This document shows positions 1 through 8,542 of a stretch of DNA of 22,534 nt, piece by piece. Within the stretch, counting starts at the first letter, position 1; each line of letters opens with the position of its first letter. The position numbers and the translations under genes are program-made. The stretch is from Chitinophagaceae bacterium. GTDB taxonomy: Bacteria; Bacteroidota; Bacteroidia; Chitinophagales; Chitinophagaceae. Under the pieces are notes generated by a model. That model saw only the letters and a list, made by a program, of their open reading frames with translations, ran no database searches and was not told where the DNA came from. Location of the stretch: NCBI GenBank assembly GCA_009996555.1, contig JAACZX010000001.1, forward strand, positions 1 to 22,534, read 5' to 3'.

Positions 1-447
1 ACAGAAGCATACTACAAACTCAGTAAATCCATTGTTCGCAAAATGAGGCGCAGCAATGTACACATTGATCCTACCTATTCGCTTTTAAAAACAGAACTGA
101 TGCCATCAGACAGATCGTTGTATGATAAACAGGTAGAGCTGCAAAAAGAAAACCTGCTGCTGCTGAAGAAACAGCGGGTGCCCGTTACTGTTGGTTGCGA
201 TAGTTATAATCTTACATCGAAAACGGAGATCGAACATTTTCGTCTGCTGAATATTTACAGTAATCTTGAATTGCTGAAAATGTGGTGCGAAACAACGCCA
301 AGGGCAATTTTCCCCAACAGGAAGATTGCAGCTTTGAAAGAAGGTTATGAAGCCAGCTTTCTTGTACTAAAGCAAAATCCAGTTGAACATTTCGAAGAAT
401 TATACAATATCAGCTTTCGTGTAAAACAAGGCACCATACTTTGGTAA
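1..447 (+). CDS. Amidohydrolase, C-terminal part (5' end outside window)
   Basis: The frame is open from base 1, so this is the 3' end of a longer gene; the ATG at 43 is an internal Met. The visible 148 residues look like the end of an imidazolonepropionase/cytosine-deaminase-like metal-dependent amidohydrolase. A VTVGCDSYN stretch fits the conserved metal-binding Asp after the last barrel strands. It is followed by a helix with TTPRAIFPNRKI and then EGYEASFLVLKQNP, the usual small beta-sandwich return strand, ending in VKQGTILW. Family knowledge: such enzymes hydrolyse C-N bonds of cyclic amides or peptides, and many Bacteroidota members are secreted. The substrate cannot be told from this fragment. 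No terminator hairpin is evident in the 175 nt that follow. Confidence 0.8.
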   Translation, partial: TEAYYKLSKSIVRKMRRSNVHIDPTYSLLKTELMPSDRSLYDKQVELQKENLLLLKKQRVPVTVGCDSYNLTSKTEIEHFRLLNIYSNLELLKMWCETTPRAIFPNRKIAALKEGYEASFLVLKQNPVEHFEELYNISFRVKQGTILW

Positions 448-573
448 GCTGCAGCTTTCAGAAATTGATCAAGGGTAAACACACAGAAATTTTATGTAGT
501 AACTGATCTTATGTAAAGTAAAACATGCAGTCAAAAAAGTATAGTAGCGCCTGATGGTTATCATACAATTCTG

Positions 574-606
574 TTGCCTGTTGTTATTTTCCTGGCTTTA
601 ACTTTG
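574..606 (+). promoter_or_regulatory. Candidate Bacteroidota-type promoter for the DsbA-like/pfkB pair
   Basis: TAACTTTG at 599-606 matches the -7 consensus TAnnTTTG of the Bacteroidota primary sigma factor. A TTG at 574-576 lies 22 nt upstream, within the spacing reported for the -33 element. The start codon at 623 leaves a leader of about 10 nt. The rest of the gap from 448 shows nothing further that I can name. Confidence 0.55.
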
Positions 607-622
607 CTGTTTAATTTATTTT

Positions 623-1285
623 ATGCAACCGATTCTTATTTATTGTTATGATGCTTATTGCGGCTGGTGTTATGGGTTTAGTCCTGTGATCAAAAAAATT
701 GCAGAAACATACAAGGGTAAACTTGAGTGCGAAGTATTGAGCGGCGGAATGATCATGCCGGAAAATCCGGTACATATTGGCGCAACAGCTGGATACATAA
801 AGGAAGCATACAAAACTGTTGAAGAGCATACAGGAATAAAGTTTGGTGAAGATTATCTCTGGCACATCAATCATCCGGAAGAAAGCGATTGGTTTCCTTC
901 TTCTGAAAAGCCGGCTATTGCGATGTGTATTTTCAAAGAGTTGTTTCCAACACTGCAGGTGCAGTTTGCTTCGGACCTGCAATACAGTCTGCATTACGAA
1001 GGGCGTGATCTTACAGACAACGAAGCATACCGTCATTTACTGGAGAAGTATAATATTGATGCAGATGATTTTTATACAAAATTGAAATCGGAAGAGTATA
1101 AAGAGCGTGCTCATTACGAGTTTCAATTGTGCAAGCAATTACAGGTAACAGGTTTTCCGCAGGTGTTGATGCAAACAACAGAATCAAAATTTCACCTGCT
1201 TGCACGTGGCTTTACCGATTATGAAACACTTGCAAAACGTGTTGATCTTGTTTTAACCGAAATGGAAAATCATTCATATAACTAA
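623..1285 (+). CDS. DsbA/FrnE-family thiol oxidoreductase-like protein
   Basis: A 220-residue thioredoxin-fold protein with the active-site motif C13-G-W-C16 right after the first beta strand. A long helical insertion follows, and the cis-proline loop is at T-G-F-P179. This is the arrangement of the DsbA-like FrnE/2-hydroxychromene-2-carboxylate isomerase clan. There is no signal peptide, so it is probably cytoplasmic, which suggests a disulphide reductase or isomerase or a glutathione/low-molecular-weight thiol enzyme rather than periplasmic DsbA (inference). The ATG at 623 is supported by the promoter box at 599-606 and because strand beta1 begins at once. It lies 14 nt upstream of the phosphofructokinase gene and is probably co-transcribed with it. 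Confidence 0.85.
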   Translation: MQPILIYCYDAYCGWCYGFSPVIKKIAETYKGKLECEVLSGGMIMPENPVHIGATAGYIKEAYKTVEEHTGIKFGEDYLWHINHPEESDWFPSSEKPAIAMCIFKELFPTLQVQFASDLQYSLHYEGRDLTDNEAYRHLLEKYNIDADDFYTKLKSEEYKERAHYEFQLCKQLQVTGFPQVLMQTTESKFHLLARGFTDYETLAKRVDLVLTEMENHSYN

Positions 1286-1299
1286 CTGAACATTCAATT

Positions 1300-2214
1300 A
1301 TGATCCTTACTGTAACCCTTAATCCCTGCATTGATAAAAGTTCACAGGCAGAAAAATTAAAACCTGAAAGCAAGCTCCGCTGTACCGAAGTGGTGAATGA
1401 ACCCGGAGGCGGCGGTATTAATGTAAGCAAAGCATTGAAGCGATTGAAAACAGCATCGGTTGCATTGTTTCCTGCAGGCGGACATAATGGAGATATGTTG
1501 TGTTCTTTGCTGCGTGAAGAAGAACTGGAATTCCATGCAGTAGATACAAAAGTGGAAACAAGAGAAAACTGGATCATTCTTGAAACTTCTACTGTTAATC
1601 AATACCGCTTTACATTTCCCGGAAGAGAAGTGCAGGAAGACACGATCAAAATACTCATCGACCAGATAAGAAATTTCACTCCTTCTTATGTTATTGCAAG
1701 CGGAAGTTTACCTCCCGGTCTGCCCGATTATTTTTATGGACTGATTGTAAAGAATGCAAAAGCTGTGGGTGCAAAATGTATTGTAGATACAAGCGGTCCT
1801 GCATTACAGGCATTGCAGGGAAAAGGTGCTTATCTCATCAAACCAAATATTGGTGAGTTGTGTAAAATGCTGAATGTAGATTGGCTGGATAAAGACGAAG
1901 TACCCGACGCAGCACAGCAAGCGATTCGTGATGGATTTGCAGAATTAATTGCAGTGAGTATGGGGCCCGATGGTGCATGGATCATTAGCAGCCATGAAAA
2001 ACATTTTGCTGCTGCACCAAAAGTAGAGAAACGAAGTACTGTGGGTGCAGGCGATAGTATGGTGGCCGGTATGACGTATATGCTGCAGCAAAACCGTTCA
2101 CTAAAAGAAGTGATTGCATTTGGTGTATCATGCGGCAGTGCTGCAACCATGAACGAAGGCACACAGCTGTTTAAAAAGGAAGATGCAGAGCGCCTTTTTA
2201 CAGGCATGAGTTGA
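1300..2214 (+). CDS. pfkB: 6-phosphofructokinase, PfkB/Pfk-2 type (ribokinase superfamily)
   Basis: A 304-residue PfkB-family sugar kinase. Visible motifs are EPGGGGINVSKA (35-46, substrate binding), GSLPPG (135-140), KPN (181-183) and the C-terminal ATP/anion-hole motif TVGAGDSMV with catalytic base D252. Stretches such as SKLRCTEV, FPAGG and GSAATMNEGT resemble E. coli Pfk-2 more than 1-phosphofructokinase or tagatose-6-phosphate kinase, so ATP-dependent phosphorylation of fructose-6-phosphate in glycolysis is the best call. Family annotation often says only '1-phosphofructokinase family hexose kinase'. Full length; start ATG 14 nt after the upstream stop. No fru-type transporter or bisphosphatase is adjacent. 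Confidence 0.85.
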   Translation: MILTVTLNPCIDKSSQAEKLKPESKLRCTEVVNEPGGGGINVSKALKRLKTASVALFPAGGHNGDMLCSLLREEELEFHAVDTKVETRENWIILETSTVNQYRFTFPGREVQEDTIKILIDQIRNFTPSYVIASGSLPPGLPDYFYGLIVKNAKAVGAKCIVDTSGPALQALQGKGAYLIKPNIGELCKMLNVDWLDKDEVPDAAQQAIRDGFAELIAVSMGPDGAWIISSHEKHFAAAPKVEKRSTVGAGDSMVAGMTYMLQQNRSLKEVIAFGVSCGSAATMNEGTQLFKKEDAERLFTGMS

Positions 2215-2304
2215 TCTTTATCCGCTTTATTTCCGGCTTCATCTTATTTCTTCTTGCAGGCAAAAAGTAAACTGCGTACTTTATTGTTCCTAAACAATAA
2301 ACAA

Positions 2305-2937
2305 ATGAAACAGATTGCTTATTTACTTTTTCTGGTTGCTTTTGCAGCCTGTAACAACGAAACAAAAACTGAGGCAACTGCAACAGATACTCCTGCAACA
2401 GCCACTACTACTGAAACTCCGCCAATGGATTCGGCTGCAATGGCGAAAGCCTGGCAGGATTTTGCAACACCCGGCGATATGCACAAATGGATGGCCAGCC
2501 ATGCCGGTACATGGGAAGCAGAAATTTCTTCCTGGTCTTCCGGGCCCGAACCGACAAAATCAAAAGCCACCGAAGTTGTAAAAATGACGTTGAATGGATT
2601 GTACCAAATTGCCAACATGAACGGAACAATGATGGGGATGCCTTTTGAAGGGCAAAGCACATTGGCTTATGATAATGCCAAAAAACAATTTGCACTTACA
2701 TGGATTGATAATATGGGCTCTGGTCTTTTAATGATGACCGGGCAGTATGATGCAGCAACAAAAACACTCAACCTCAAAGGCACACAAACCGATCCGTCAA
2801 CAGCTAAAGACATGAATGTGCGGCAGGAACAAAAGTTTATAGATGATGATACATACACACTTACTATGTATGGCGATGGACCCGATGGAAAGGAAATGAA
2901 ATTTATGGAAGGAACGTTCAAACGTGTAAAAAAATAG
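2305..2937 (+). CDS. DUF1579 family lipoprotein
   Basis: A 210-residue protein. I chose the ATG at 2305 rather than the upstream in-frame one at 2254 because it opens a clear lipoprotein signal: MKQ, hydrophobic run, then VAFAAC with the acceptor Cys at residue 12. A Thr/Ala/Glu-rich linker of about 30 residues follows. The remainder matches the DUF1579 pattern: HKWMASHAGTWEAE, a NMNGTMMGMPFEGQSTLAYDN core, and a closing GTFKRVKK strand. The function of DUF1579 is not established; the fold is thought to be a lipocalin-like barrel, so binding of a small hydrophobic ligand is possible but unproven. It has its own terminator (2959-2986) and is separate from the bestrophin gene. Confidence 0.8.
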   Translation: MKQIAYLLFLVAFAACNNETKTEATATDTPATATTTETPPMDSAAMAKAWQDFATPGDMHKWMASHAGTWEAEISSWSSGPEPTKSKATEVVKMTLNGLYQIANMNGTMMGMPFEGQSTLAYDNAKKQFALTWIDNMGSGLLMMTGQYDAATKTLNLKGTQTDPSTAKDMNVRQEQKFIDDDTYTLTMYGDGPDGKEMKFMEGTFKRVKK

Positions 2938-2958
2938 TCAACCATTAGCCTTATGTAC

Positions 2959-2986
2959 AGCCTCTTGCCATGCAAGGGGCTTTTTT
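2959..2986 (+). terminator. Rho-independent terminator after the DUF1579 gene
   Basis: A 10-bp stem (2959-2968 with 2972-2981, one T-G wobble), a three-base loop and then a T run. It starts 21 nt after the stop codon. It also argues against the upstream bestrophin start at 2953. Confidence 0.85.
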
Positions 2987-3009
2987 ATATTTTTAGAAAA
3001 ACAATCAAC

Positions 3010-4026
3010 ATGCTCACTACCCGCATCATCAACCCGAAAATGATCATTCAGTTTGCCTGGCGTCTGCAGGCTGTTTGCATCATCATCAGCGGACTTGTGT
3101 TTTTTATTCATGATTTCATGCACATTAAATCAATAGCCATTCCGTTTTTGCCAGTTGCTACAATTGGCACTGCTGTTGCTTTTTATGTGGGCTTTAAAAA
3201 CAATTCGGCGTATGATCGTTTATGGGAAGCACGCAGGGTATGGGGCAGTATTACCAATGTAACACGCATGTGGGGAGCAATGGTAATGGATGTAGTAGCA
3301 TCAAGAGATAACGGATCAGCAGAAGCGTATGCTGTAAAAAAAGAATTTTTGTACCGGCATCTGGCATGGTTGAACATGCTGCGTTTGCAGTTGCGCCGTA
3401 ATCCTGTGTTTAAAGAGACGTGGTATGTACGTTCGCCAAAGATGCAGGTTGTGAAAGATCTGTTTGGCGAAAACAAATTTGAACCACAGGCAGAAGAAGT
3501 GATGCGTATTTTTTTAAGTGATGAAGAAAAAAAGTTGTTTGAAGGGAAAGCGAATATAGCAGCAGCTATTATGAAGCGGCAGAATGAAGAGCTGATACAG
3601 ATCAAAAATAAAGGCTGGCTCGACGAACTGGAGCACAGCGATATGGGAAAGTTAGTACTTGAGTTTTACAATCAGCAAGGCGCATCGGAACGTATCAAGA
3701 GTTTTCCATTTCCAAGGCAGTATGCAAGTTTCAGTACCGTGTTTGTGTTTATTTTTATTTTTCTGCTTCCGTTTTCAATTATTGGTGAATTGGCAAAACT
3801 GAATGCGAATATTAACTGGCTGGTGATTCCGTTTACGATGCTTATTGCATGGGTGTTTGCCGTAATGGAGCAGATTGGCGATGCAAGTGAGAACCCGTTT
3901 GATAATGGCATCAATGATATTCCTATGACAGCTATCTGCCGCAATCTTGAAATTGAATTGCGTGAAATGCTGGGCGAAAAAGAATTGCCGCCACGTATTG
4001 AGCCTGTGCAGGGAATATTGATGTGA
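3010..4026 (+). CDS. Bestrophin-family (UPF0187) anion channel
   Basis: A 338-residue membrane protein. The ATG at 3010 is preferred over 2953 because the earlier one lies before a terminator hairpin and adds only non-conserved residues. Two hydrophobic segments occupy roughly residues 13-35 and 44-60. The signature NNSAYDRLWEARRVWG follows, then a soluble helical region of about 150 residues, then two more hydrophobic segments near 240-260 and 270-290. The closing signature is IGDASENPFDNGINDIP, which in the family forms the cytoplasmic belt. Homologues form pentameric chloride or other anion channels in the inner membrane, sometimes used in osmotic or pH adaptation. No partner gene is evident. 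Confidence 0.88.
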   Translation: MLTTRIINPKMIIQFAWRLQAVCIIISGLVFFIHDFMHIKSIAIPFLPVATIGTAVAFYVGFKNNSAYDRLWEARRVWGSITNVTRMWGAMVMDVVASRDNGSAEAYAVKKEFLYRHLAWLNMLRLQLRRNPVFKETWYVRSPKMQVVKDLFGENKFEPQAEEVMRIFLSDEEKKLFEGKANIAAAIMKRQNEELIQIKNKGWLDELEHSDMGKLVLEFYNQQGASERIKSFPFPRQYASFSTVFVFIFIFLLPFSIIGELAKLNANINWLVIPFTMLIAWVFAVMEQIGDASENPFDNGINDIPMTAICRNLEIELREMLGEKELPPRIEPVQGILM

Positions 4027-4033
4027 TAAAACA

Positions 4034-4184
4034 ATAGAGTCACTGATGACACGGATTGAAAAGATTTCCGCAGATTTTTCTAAAGTAAATTATCACTCAT
4101 AGTAGAACAGCCGCCTTAAGAAAGGCGGCTGTTCTGTATTTTATCCGTGTTTATCAGTAGTATCTGCGTCATCAGCGACTCTAT
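4034..4184. repeat. Nested inverted repeat between convergent genes
   Basis: The outer arms 4034-4056 and 4162-4184 are reverse complements at 20 of 23 positions. They flank the perfect terminator hairpin at 4105-4134. Motifs such as GATTTCCGCAGATTT and ATCCGTGT beside the arms resemble the short repeats commonly scattered between Bacteroidota genes (recognition from memory). Probably a REP-like non-coding element that doubles as a transcription barrier. Confidence 0.6.
4105..4134. terminator. Bidirectional terminator hairpin
   Basis: A perfect 13-bp stem (4105-4117 with 4122-4134) and a four-base loop, followed by a T-rich stretch on the plus strand. It sits between the convergent bestrophin and Asp-box genes, so it can serve both. 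Confidence 0.8.
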
Positions 4185-4191
4185 CACATTA

Positions 4192-7100
4192 TCACAAACC
4201 TTTCCACTCAGGCATTCTACCCGGTGTATAAGGTGCACCGTTCTTTTCTAAAATACTTTCAATGCGTTTTACTTCTTCGGCAATTGCTTTCAGTTCGTTG
4301 TAAACAGGCGTAAACTGTTTGGCAGCAATCTGGTAATTGTTTATTTGTGTTTGCGTTGGTGCAGCTGTTGTATTCCACAACGATCCGGTAATGTAACCGA
4401 TACGACCATTTACCGAAGGCGAAGTTTCAAATTCCCTTCTTGCCAGTGATGCATCACCATTCATTTGGCGGTTCACAGCAAGCAAACGTTTCTCTACATT
4501 TTGTAATGCAGTTGACAGATCAAGCGATTGCTTGGGTGTTTCGATAATAGCCTGTTTCATGTAACGCACTTTGTTTACCAACTCAGCACGGTATTGATCT
4601 GTTGCTGCTACCACACGACTCAGCTCTGCAATCTTCTTACAAAAATCATCCAATGCTTTCTTATCGGTTGCAGGAAGTGTTGCTGCATTCAAGGCCATTG
4701 CTTTGAATGTTTGCGGAGCAGTTAAATCGCTGTAGATGCCATCTTCAAATTTGCTGAGTGAAACTTTGTATGTGCCGGGCAATGCAAAATAGCCTTGATC
4801 GGGTGAGCTGAATGCAAACGATTCATCAAATGGTGTAAAGTCAATTGGTCCGAAAGGGGAAGTGCGGAAATCCCACACAATACGTTTCAAACCTTTTTTA
4901 GCAGGTGCTTTTAAACGGCGCACAACATTACCAGCTTCATCTGTTACGGTAAACAGTAAATGCGGTGCAGGTTGTTCATCTTCCAACCGTAATGAATCAG
5001 CCGATGGATAGGTTGGCGCTTCACCTTTCTTTATTTTCTCAGCTTCAGCTGCTCTGCGTTTTTCTTTGATGGTTTTTATATCATCTTTCAGATAATACGT
5101 AAACACTGCACCCACTTTTGGATTAGGCGTAGTAAAGAAACTTTCACCCTGGAAACCTTTGCCTCTTACTCCCAACGGTTGCGATTCAATAAACATCCAC
5201 GCATCTTTCACCGGGAATATCACAGCAGGTTTATCCAGGTCTTCTCTTTTCAAATGACGCAGCGGCGTGTAATCATCGAGCACATAAAAACCACGACCAA
5301 ATGTTGCAAGAATAAGATCGTTTTCTCTTTTCTGTATTTCAAGATCTTTCACGGCAATGGTTGGGAGGTTGCCTTTCATTTGCACCCATTTGTTACCCCC
5401 GTCAATGGTTACGAACAAACCAAACTCCGTTCCCGCAAAAAGCAGGTCTTTGTTTATATGATCTTCTGCAATGGTATATGCTGTTCCTCTTTCGGGTAAG
5501 TTGTTGGTGATGGCTTTCCACGATTTACCGCCATCGTTTGTTTTATAAACATACGGATGAAAATCGCCATAGCGATGATGATTGAATGTTACATACGCCA
5601 CATTCTTATCGTGTTGTGAGGTGATGATGTGATTGACATAAGTGCGTTCAGGTACACCAGCAATGTTGTCGATCTTCATCCAGTTGGCTCCACCGTCGTT
5701 TGTTACCTGTATCAAACCATCATCAGTACCAACATAAATGGTATTCTCATCAAACTTCGATTCAGCAATAGTGGTGATGTTACCATAAATATCTGTTGAG
5801 CCATTTTTTGCAACAGCATCCATACTCCACACTTTACCCATCACCGGTAATTTATTACGATCAATTTGTCTGGTAAGATCAGGGCTGATCACTTTCCATG
5901 TATTGCCCCGGTCATCGGTACGGAACACTTTATTGGCAGCATGGTAAAGACGCTTGTTATCATACTTCGAAATCACCAACGGCGCATCCCAGTTCCACCG
6001 GTATGCTTCACCTTCAGGTTCCTGCGCCTGGATAAATAAAAACTCACCACTTTTTTTATCGTAACGTGTTACTGCTCCATACTGTGCCTGTGAAAAAACA
6101 ATATCAGGATTTGTCTGATCGATCTGCGATTCATAACCATCACCAAGGCTGGTGAAGTACCAGTCTGAATTCATGATGCCATTTGCACTCAGCGTTCGTG
6201 ATGGACCACCCATACTGAAGTTATCCTGTGTGCCGCCATGAATATGATAAAACGGAAATGCATTATCTGTTGCTGCTTTGTAAAACTGTGTTACCGGAAG
6301 ATTGGCTTTGAAATTCCAGTTGCTTCCTTCATCATAACTTTCATACACGCCACCATCGCAGCCAACCAGATAATGATCGGTATTATTTGGATCGATCCAG
6401 ATTACATGGTTATCGATATGCTTGTTCTTTTCGCCAAGAATAGAAAAACTCTTACCGCCATCTTTACTTACACCCATGTACACATTGATCACAAAAACTT
6501 TGTTAACGTCTTTTGGATCACAAAATATTTTCTGGTAGTAGTTGCCTGATGTAGCATAACCGCTTTGCTTTTCCCAGCTTGCACCACGGTCGGTGCTTTT
6601 AAACACACCACCTTTTCCTTCGGGTGCTTCCACAACACAATACAATACATCGGGATTAACAGGTGAATAGTTTAAACCAATTCTGCCAATCTCGCCACCG
6701 GGTAAGCCATTCATCATCTTATTCCAGGTAGCACCACCGTCTGTACTTTTATACAATGCCGATTCTGGTCCGCCACCAATATAAGTAAACACTTTCCGCT
6801 GACGTTGATGTGCTGCTGCATACACAATGTTGGGATGGCGTGGATCAACCATCACTTCATTAAAACCTGTGTGTTCACTTACATTCAACACCTGTTTCCA
6901 TGTTTTACCGCCATCGGTTGTTTTATAAATACCACGTTCGCCGCCGCTGTTCCAAACAGGGCCATACGCTGCCACATACACCACATCACTGTTTTTCGGA
7001 TCAATCGCAATGCGGCCAACATGTTCCGAATTTTTCAACCCAACATTCTTCCAACGCTTACCGCCATCTTCACTTTTGTAAACACCATCGCCATAACCAA

Positions 7101-7485
7101 CCACACGCTGATTATTATTTTCACCACTGCCAACCCACACCACATTTGTGTTTGTGGGATCAATACTTACACAACCAATCGAAAAAGAACCTTCACCATC
7201 AAAAATGGGCGAGTAGGTAATACCTGCATTGTTTGTTTTCCAAACACCACCTGCTGCCGATGCAACATAATATTCGCTTGTGTTGTTGGGATTAACAGCA
7301 ATATCTGCAATACGCCCCGAAGTAATAGCAGGACCAACACTGCGGAACTGCAAACCGCCAATTAAGCCAGTATTGAAAACATCTTTGGGTTCTTCCTTTG
7401 CAGGGGTTGCTGTTTTCTTTTGTGCCTGCAGTGTACATACTGAAACAATCAGCAAACAAGTGCTGAAAAATTTGAAAGCGCTCAT
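4192..7485 (-). CDS. Large secreted Asp-box (BNR/sortilin-like) beta-propeller protein
   Basis: A 1097-residue protein with a Sec signal peptide (about residues 1-21, ending LQAQ). I count ten Asp-box motifs of the S/T-x-D-x-G-x-x-W type, at about 138, 188, 247, 297, 340, 383, 523, 595, 649 and 693. They predict two stacked seven-bladed propellers like those of VPS10/sortilin and xyloglucanase-like proteins. Near 860-890 a VTDEAGNVVRRLKAPAKKG segment resembles a FlgD-like Ig fold. The C-terminus is helical, and I see no type IX sorting domain, so a periplasmic or outer-membrane-associated location is likely. Such proteins are usually called 'glycosyl hydrolase' by similarity, but no glycosidase active site can be assigned from motif reading. 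The gene stands alone, bounded by terminators on both sides. Confidence 0.85.
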   Translation of the reverse strand: MSAFKFFSTCLLIVSVCTLQAQKKTATPAKEEPKDVFNTGLIGGLQFRSVGPAITSGRIADIAVNPNNTSEYYVASAAGGVWKTNNAGITYSPIFDGEGSFSIGCVSIDPTNTNVVWVGSGENNNQRVVGYGDGVYKSEDGGKRWKNVGLKNSEHVGRIAIDPKNSDVVYVAAYGPVWNSGGERGIYKTTDGGKTWKQVLNVSEHTGFNEVMVDPRHPNIVYAAAHQRQRKVFTYIGGGPESALYKSTDGGATWNKMMNGLPGGEIGRIGLNYSPVNPDVLYCVVEAPEGKGGVFKSTDRGASWEKQSGYATSGNYYQKIFCDPKDVNKVFVINVYMGVSKDGGKSFSILGEKNKHIDNHVIWIDPNNTDHYLVGCDGGVYESYDEGSNWNFKANLPVTQFYKAATDNAFPFYHIHGGTQDNFSMGGPSRTLSANGIMNSDWYFTSLGDGYESQIDQTNPDIVFSQAQYGAVTRYDKKSGEFLFIQAQEPEGEAYRWNWDAPLVISKYDNKRLYHAANKVFRTDDRGNTWKVISPDLTRQIDRNKLPVMGKVWSMDAVAKNGSTDIYGNITTIAESKFDENTIYVGTDDGLIQVTNDGGANWMKIDNIAGVPERTYVNHIITSQHDKNVAYVTFNHHRYGDFHPYVYKTNDGGKSWKAITNNLPERGTAYTIAEDHINKDLLFAGTEFGLFVTIDGGNKWVQMKGNLPTIAVKDLEIQKRENDLILATFGRGFYVLDDYTPLRHLKREDLDKPAVIFPVKDAWMFIESQPLGVRGKGFQGESFFTTPNPKVGAVFTYYLKDDIKTIKEKRRAAEAEKIKKGEAPTYPSADSLRLEDEQPAPHLLFTVTDEAGNVVRRLKAPAKKGLKRIVWDFRTSPFGPIDFTPFDESFAFSSPDQGYFALPGTYKVSLSKFEDGIYSDLTAPQTFKAMALNAATLPATDKKALDDFCKKIAELSRVVAATDQYRAELVNKVRYMKQAIIETPKQSLDLSTALQNVEKRLLAVNRQMNGDASLARREFETSPSVNGRIGYITGSLWNTTAAPTQTQINNYQIAAKQFTPVYNELKAIAEEVKRIESILEKNGAPYTPGRMPEWKGL

Positions 7486-7519
7486 AACAGTTGTTTTGAA
7501 AATGGATAAGAAAGGTAGT

Positions 7520-7553
7520 AAAAAAGTTGACCGTGTGGATGATCAACTTTTCC
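7520..7553. terminator. Terminator of block B (after the DinB gene), possibly bidirectional
   Basis: A 9-bp stem (7522-7530 with 7543-7551) around a 12-nt loop, with a run of A on the plus strand that reads as a T run on the minus strand. It lies between the DinB gene and the Asp-box gene, both on the minus strand, so the latter is probably transcribed from its own start just downstream. Confidence 0.7.
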
Positions 7554-7574
7554 ATTGACAGCATGAAACAGCCA

Positions 7575-8108
7575 CTAGAATAATTTTTCGTTTGGCGGTT
7601 TAATACCCACTAAACGGATATAGATGGTTGTTTGCCCACGATGATGTGTTTGATGTTCGAATGCTTTGTTTAACCAAACCAAACGGGAGAAACTGAAATT
7701 GCCCCTGCCTGATGGTTCGAGTAATTTGCTTGCATCCATGTTACGGATACTTTCAATGGCGTAATCATAACTCGTCATTACATAATACGTCACAGAATCG
7801 GCCGACTGTGCAGCGGGACGTTGCTCAAGCCCTTGTCCAAAAGAAATACGTTGGGCACCCGTTCCATTTGCAATAAACCCGGTAATGCCTTGCGAAAGAT
7901 GCAGCATTTGCTGAGCAAATGTGCGGATGCTGTCCTGTGCACGAAAACTGTATTTATCTTTTGGCATTGCGTCAAGGTATTCTTTCGTGTAAGCTTTTGC
8001 CCGTTCCCAATCTTTAATATAATATGCTTTGATTGAATCAGCCAGTTGTGCTTTAACGCCTGCAACAGCAATCAATAAGAGTGCAAGCATGAATATTTGT
8101 TTTCGCAT
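7575..8108 (-). CDS. Secreted DinB-family protein
   Basis: 177 residues. I chose the ATG at 8108: it begins a Sec signal peptide (MRKQIFMLALLLIAVAGVKA, then Q), whereas the longer frame to 8264 runs into the upstream VOC gene. The mature part is a DinB/YfiT-like four-helix bundle. A putative metal triad is formed by H70 (MLHLSQG), H152 and H156 (EHQTHHRGQTT), and the ending YIRLVGIKPP is typical. Family members bind divalent metal, and some are thiol-dependent S-transferases (BstA, mycothiol maleylpyruvate isomerase), but the substrate is unknown. An exported DinB is a common Bacteroidota variant. It lies 52 nt after the VOC gene and closes block B. Confidence 0.82.
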   Translation of the reverse strand: MRKQIFMLALLLIAVAGVKAQLADSIKAYYIKDWERAKAYTKEYLDAMPKDKYSFRAQDSIRTFAQQMLHLSQGITGFIANGTGAQRISFGQGLEQRPAAQSADSVTYYVMTSYDYAIESIRNMDASKLLEPSGRGNFSFSRLVWLNKAFEHQTHHRGQTTIYIRLVGIKPPNEKLF

Positions 8109-8160
8109 TGTGTTTTGGTTTATGGTGGTGAATAAGCAGTTCTTTTTTGTATTGGAAGCA

Positions 8161-8541
8161 TCAGGTTTGTTCATCAGTATGCAACACCGGCTGGCCAAAC
8201 TGTAAGAGGTAACCATTGATATCAAACACCGCAAACTCACGCATGCCAAACTCAAATGTTTCAATAGGGTAACAAATTTTGCATTTGTCCTTCAGTTTTT
8301 CCCACCACGCATCGGCATCGTTCGTATTCATATAAAATGAACCGGTGAATTGAGGTTCAGTAAATGGCATATGATCGTTTTGTGCAGCCAGCATTATATC
8401 AGCGCCATTCAGTTGAACTCTTGCAAAACCATGCGCAGGAACAAAATCGGTACAGGTAAAGCCAAGTGTTTGCACATACCAATCTACCGTTTCCTGTAAA
8501 CGATGTGTGCGCATGAGTGGAGTAAGTGTATTCAGGTTCAT
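8161..8541 (-). CDS. VOC-family (glyoxalase/bleomycin-resistance-like) protein
   Basis: 126 residues from the ATG at 8541; a GTG nine bases upstream would overlap the previous gene. The paired beta-alpha-beta-beta-beta fold is visible: LTPLMRTHRLQETVDWYVQTLGFTC at the start, then two strands with ADIMLAAQ, a GSFYMNTNDADAWWEKLK helix and the closing REFAVFDINGYLLQFGQ. In VOC proteins metal or antibiotic binding comes from strands in both halves; the family is too broad to name a substrate. The ATG lies one base after the stop of the YciI-like gene, suggesting translational coupling. Confidence 0.83.
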   Translation of the reverse strand: MNLNTLTPLMRTHRLQETVDWYVQTLGFTCTDFVPAHGFARVQLNGADIMLAAQNDHMPFTEPQFTGSFYMNTNDADAWWEKLKDKCKICYPIETFEFGMREFAVFDINGYLLQFGQPVLHTDEQT

Positions 8542-8542
8542 A

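Noticed and set aside
2285..2302. ATTGTT/AACAAT hairpin just before the DUF1579 start as a terminator or operator
   Set aside because: Only 6 bp and A/T-rich with no T run; likely chance.
6805..7365. 186-codon plus-strand ORF opposite the Asp-box gene
   Set aside because: Low-quality composition rich in Cys, His, Ile and Thr, with no recognisable motif, fully inside a strong coding sequence on the other strand.
8109..8264. Longer start for the secreted DinB protein
   Set aside because: The extension overlaps the VOC gene by about 100 nt and buries a clear signal peptide that starts at 8108.
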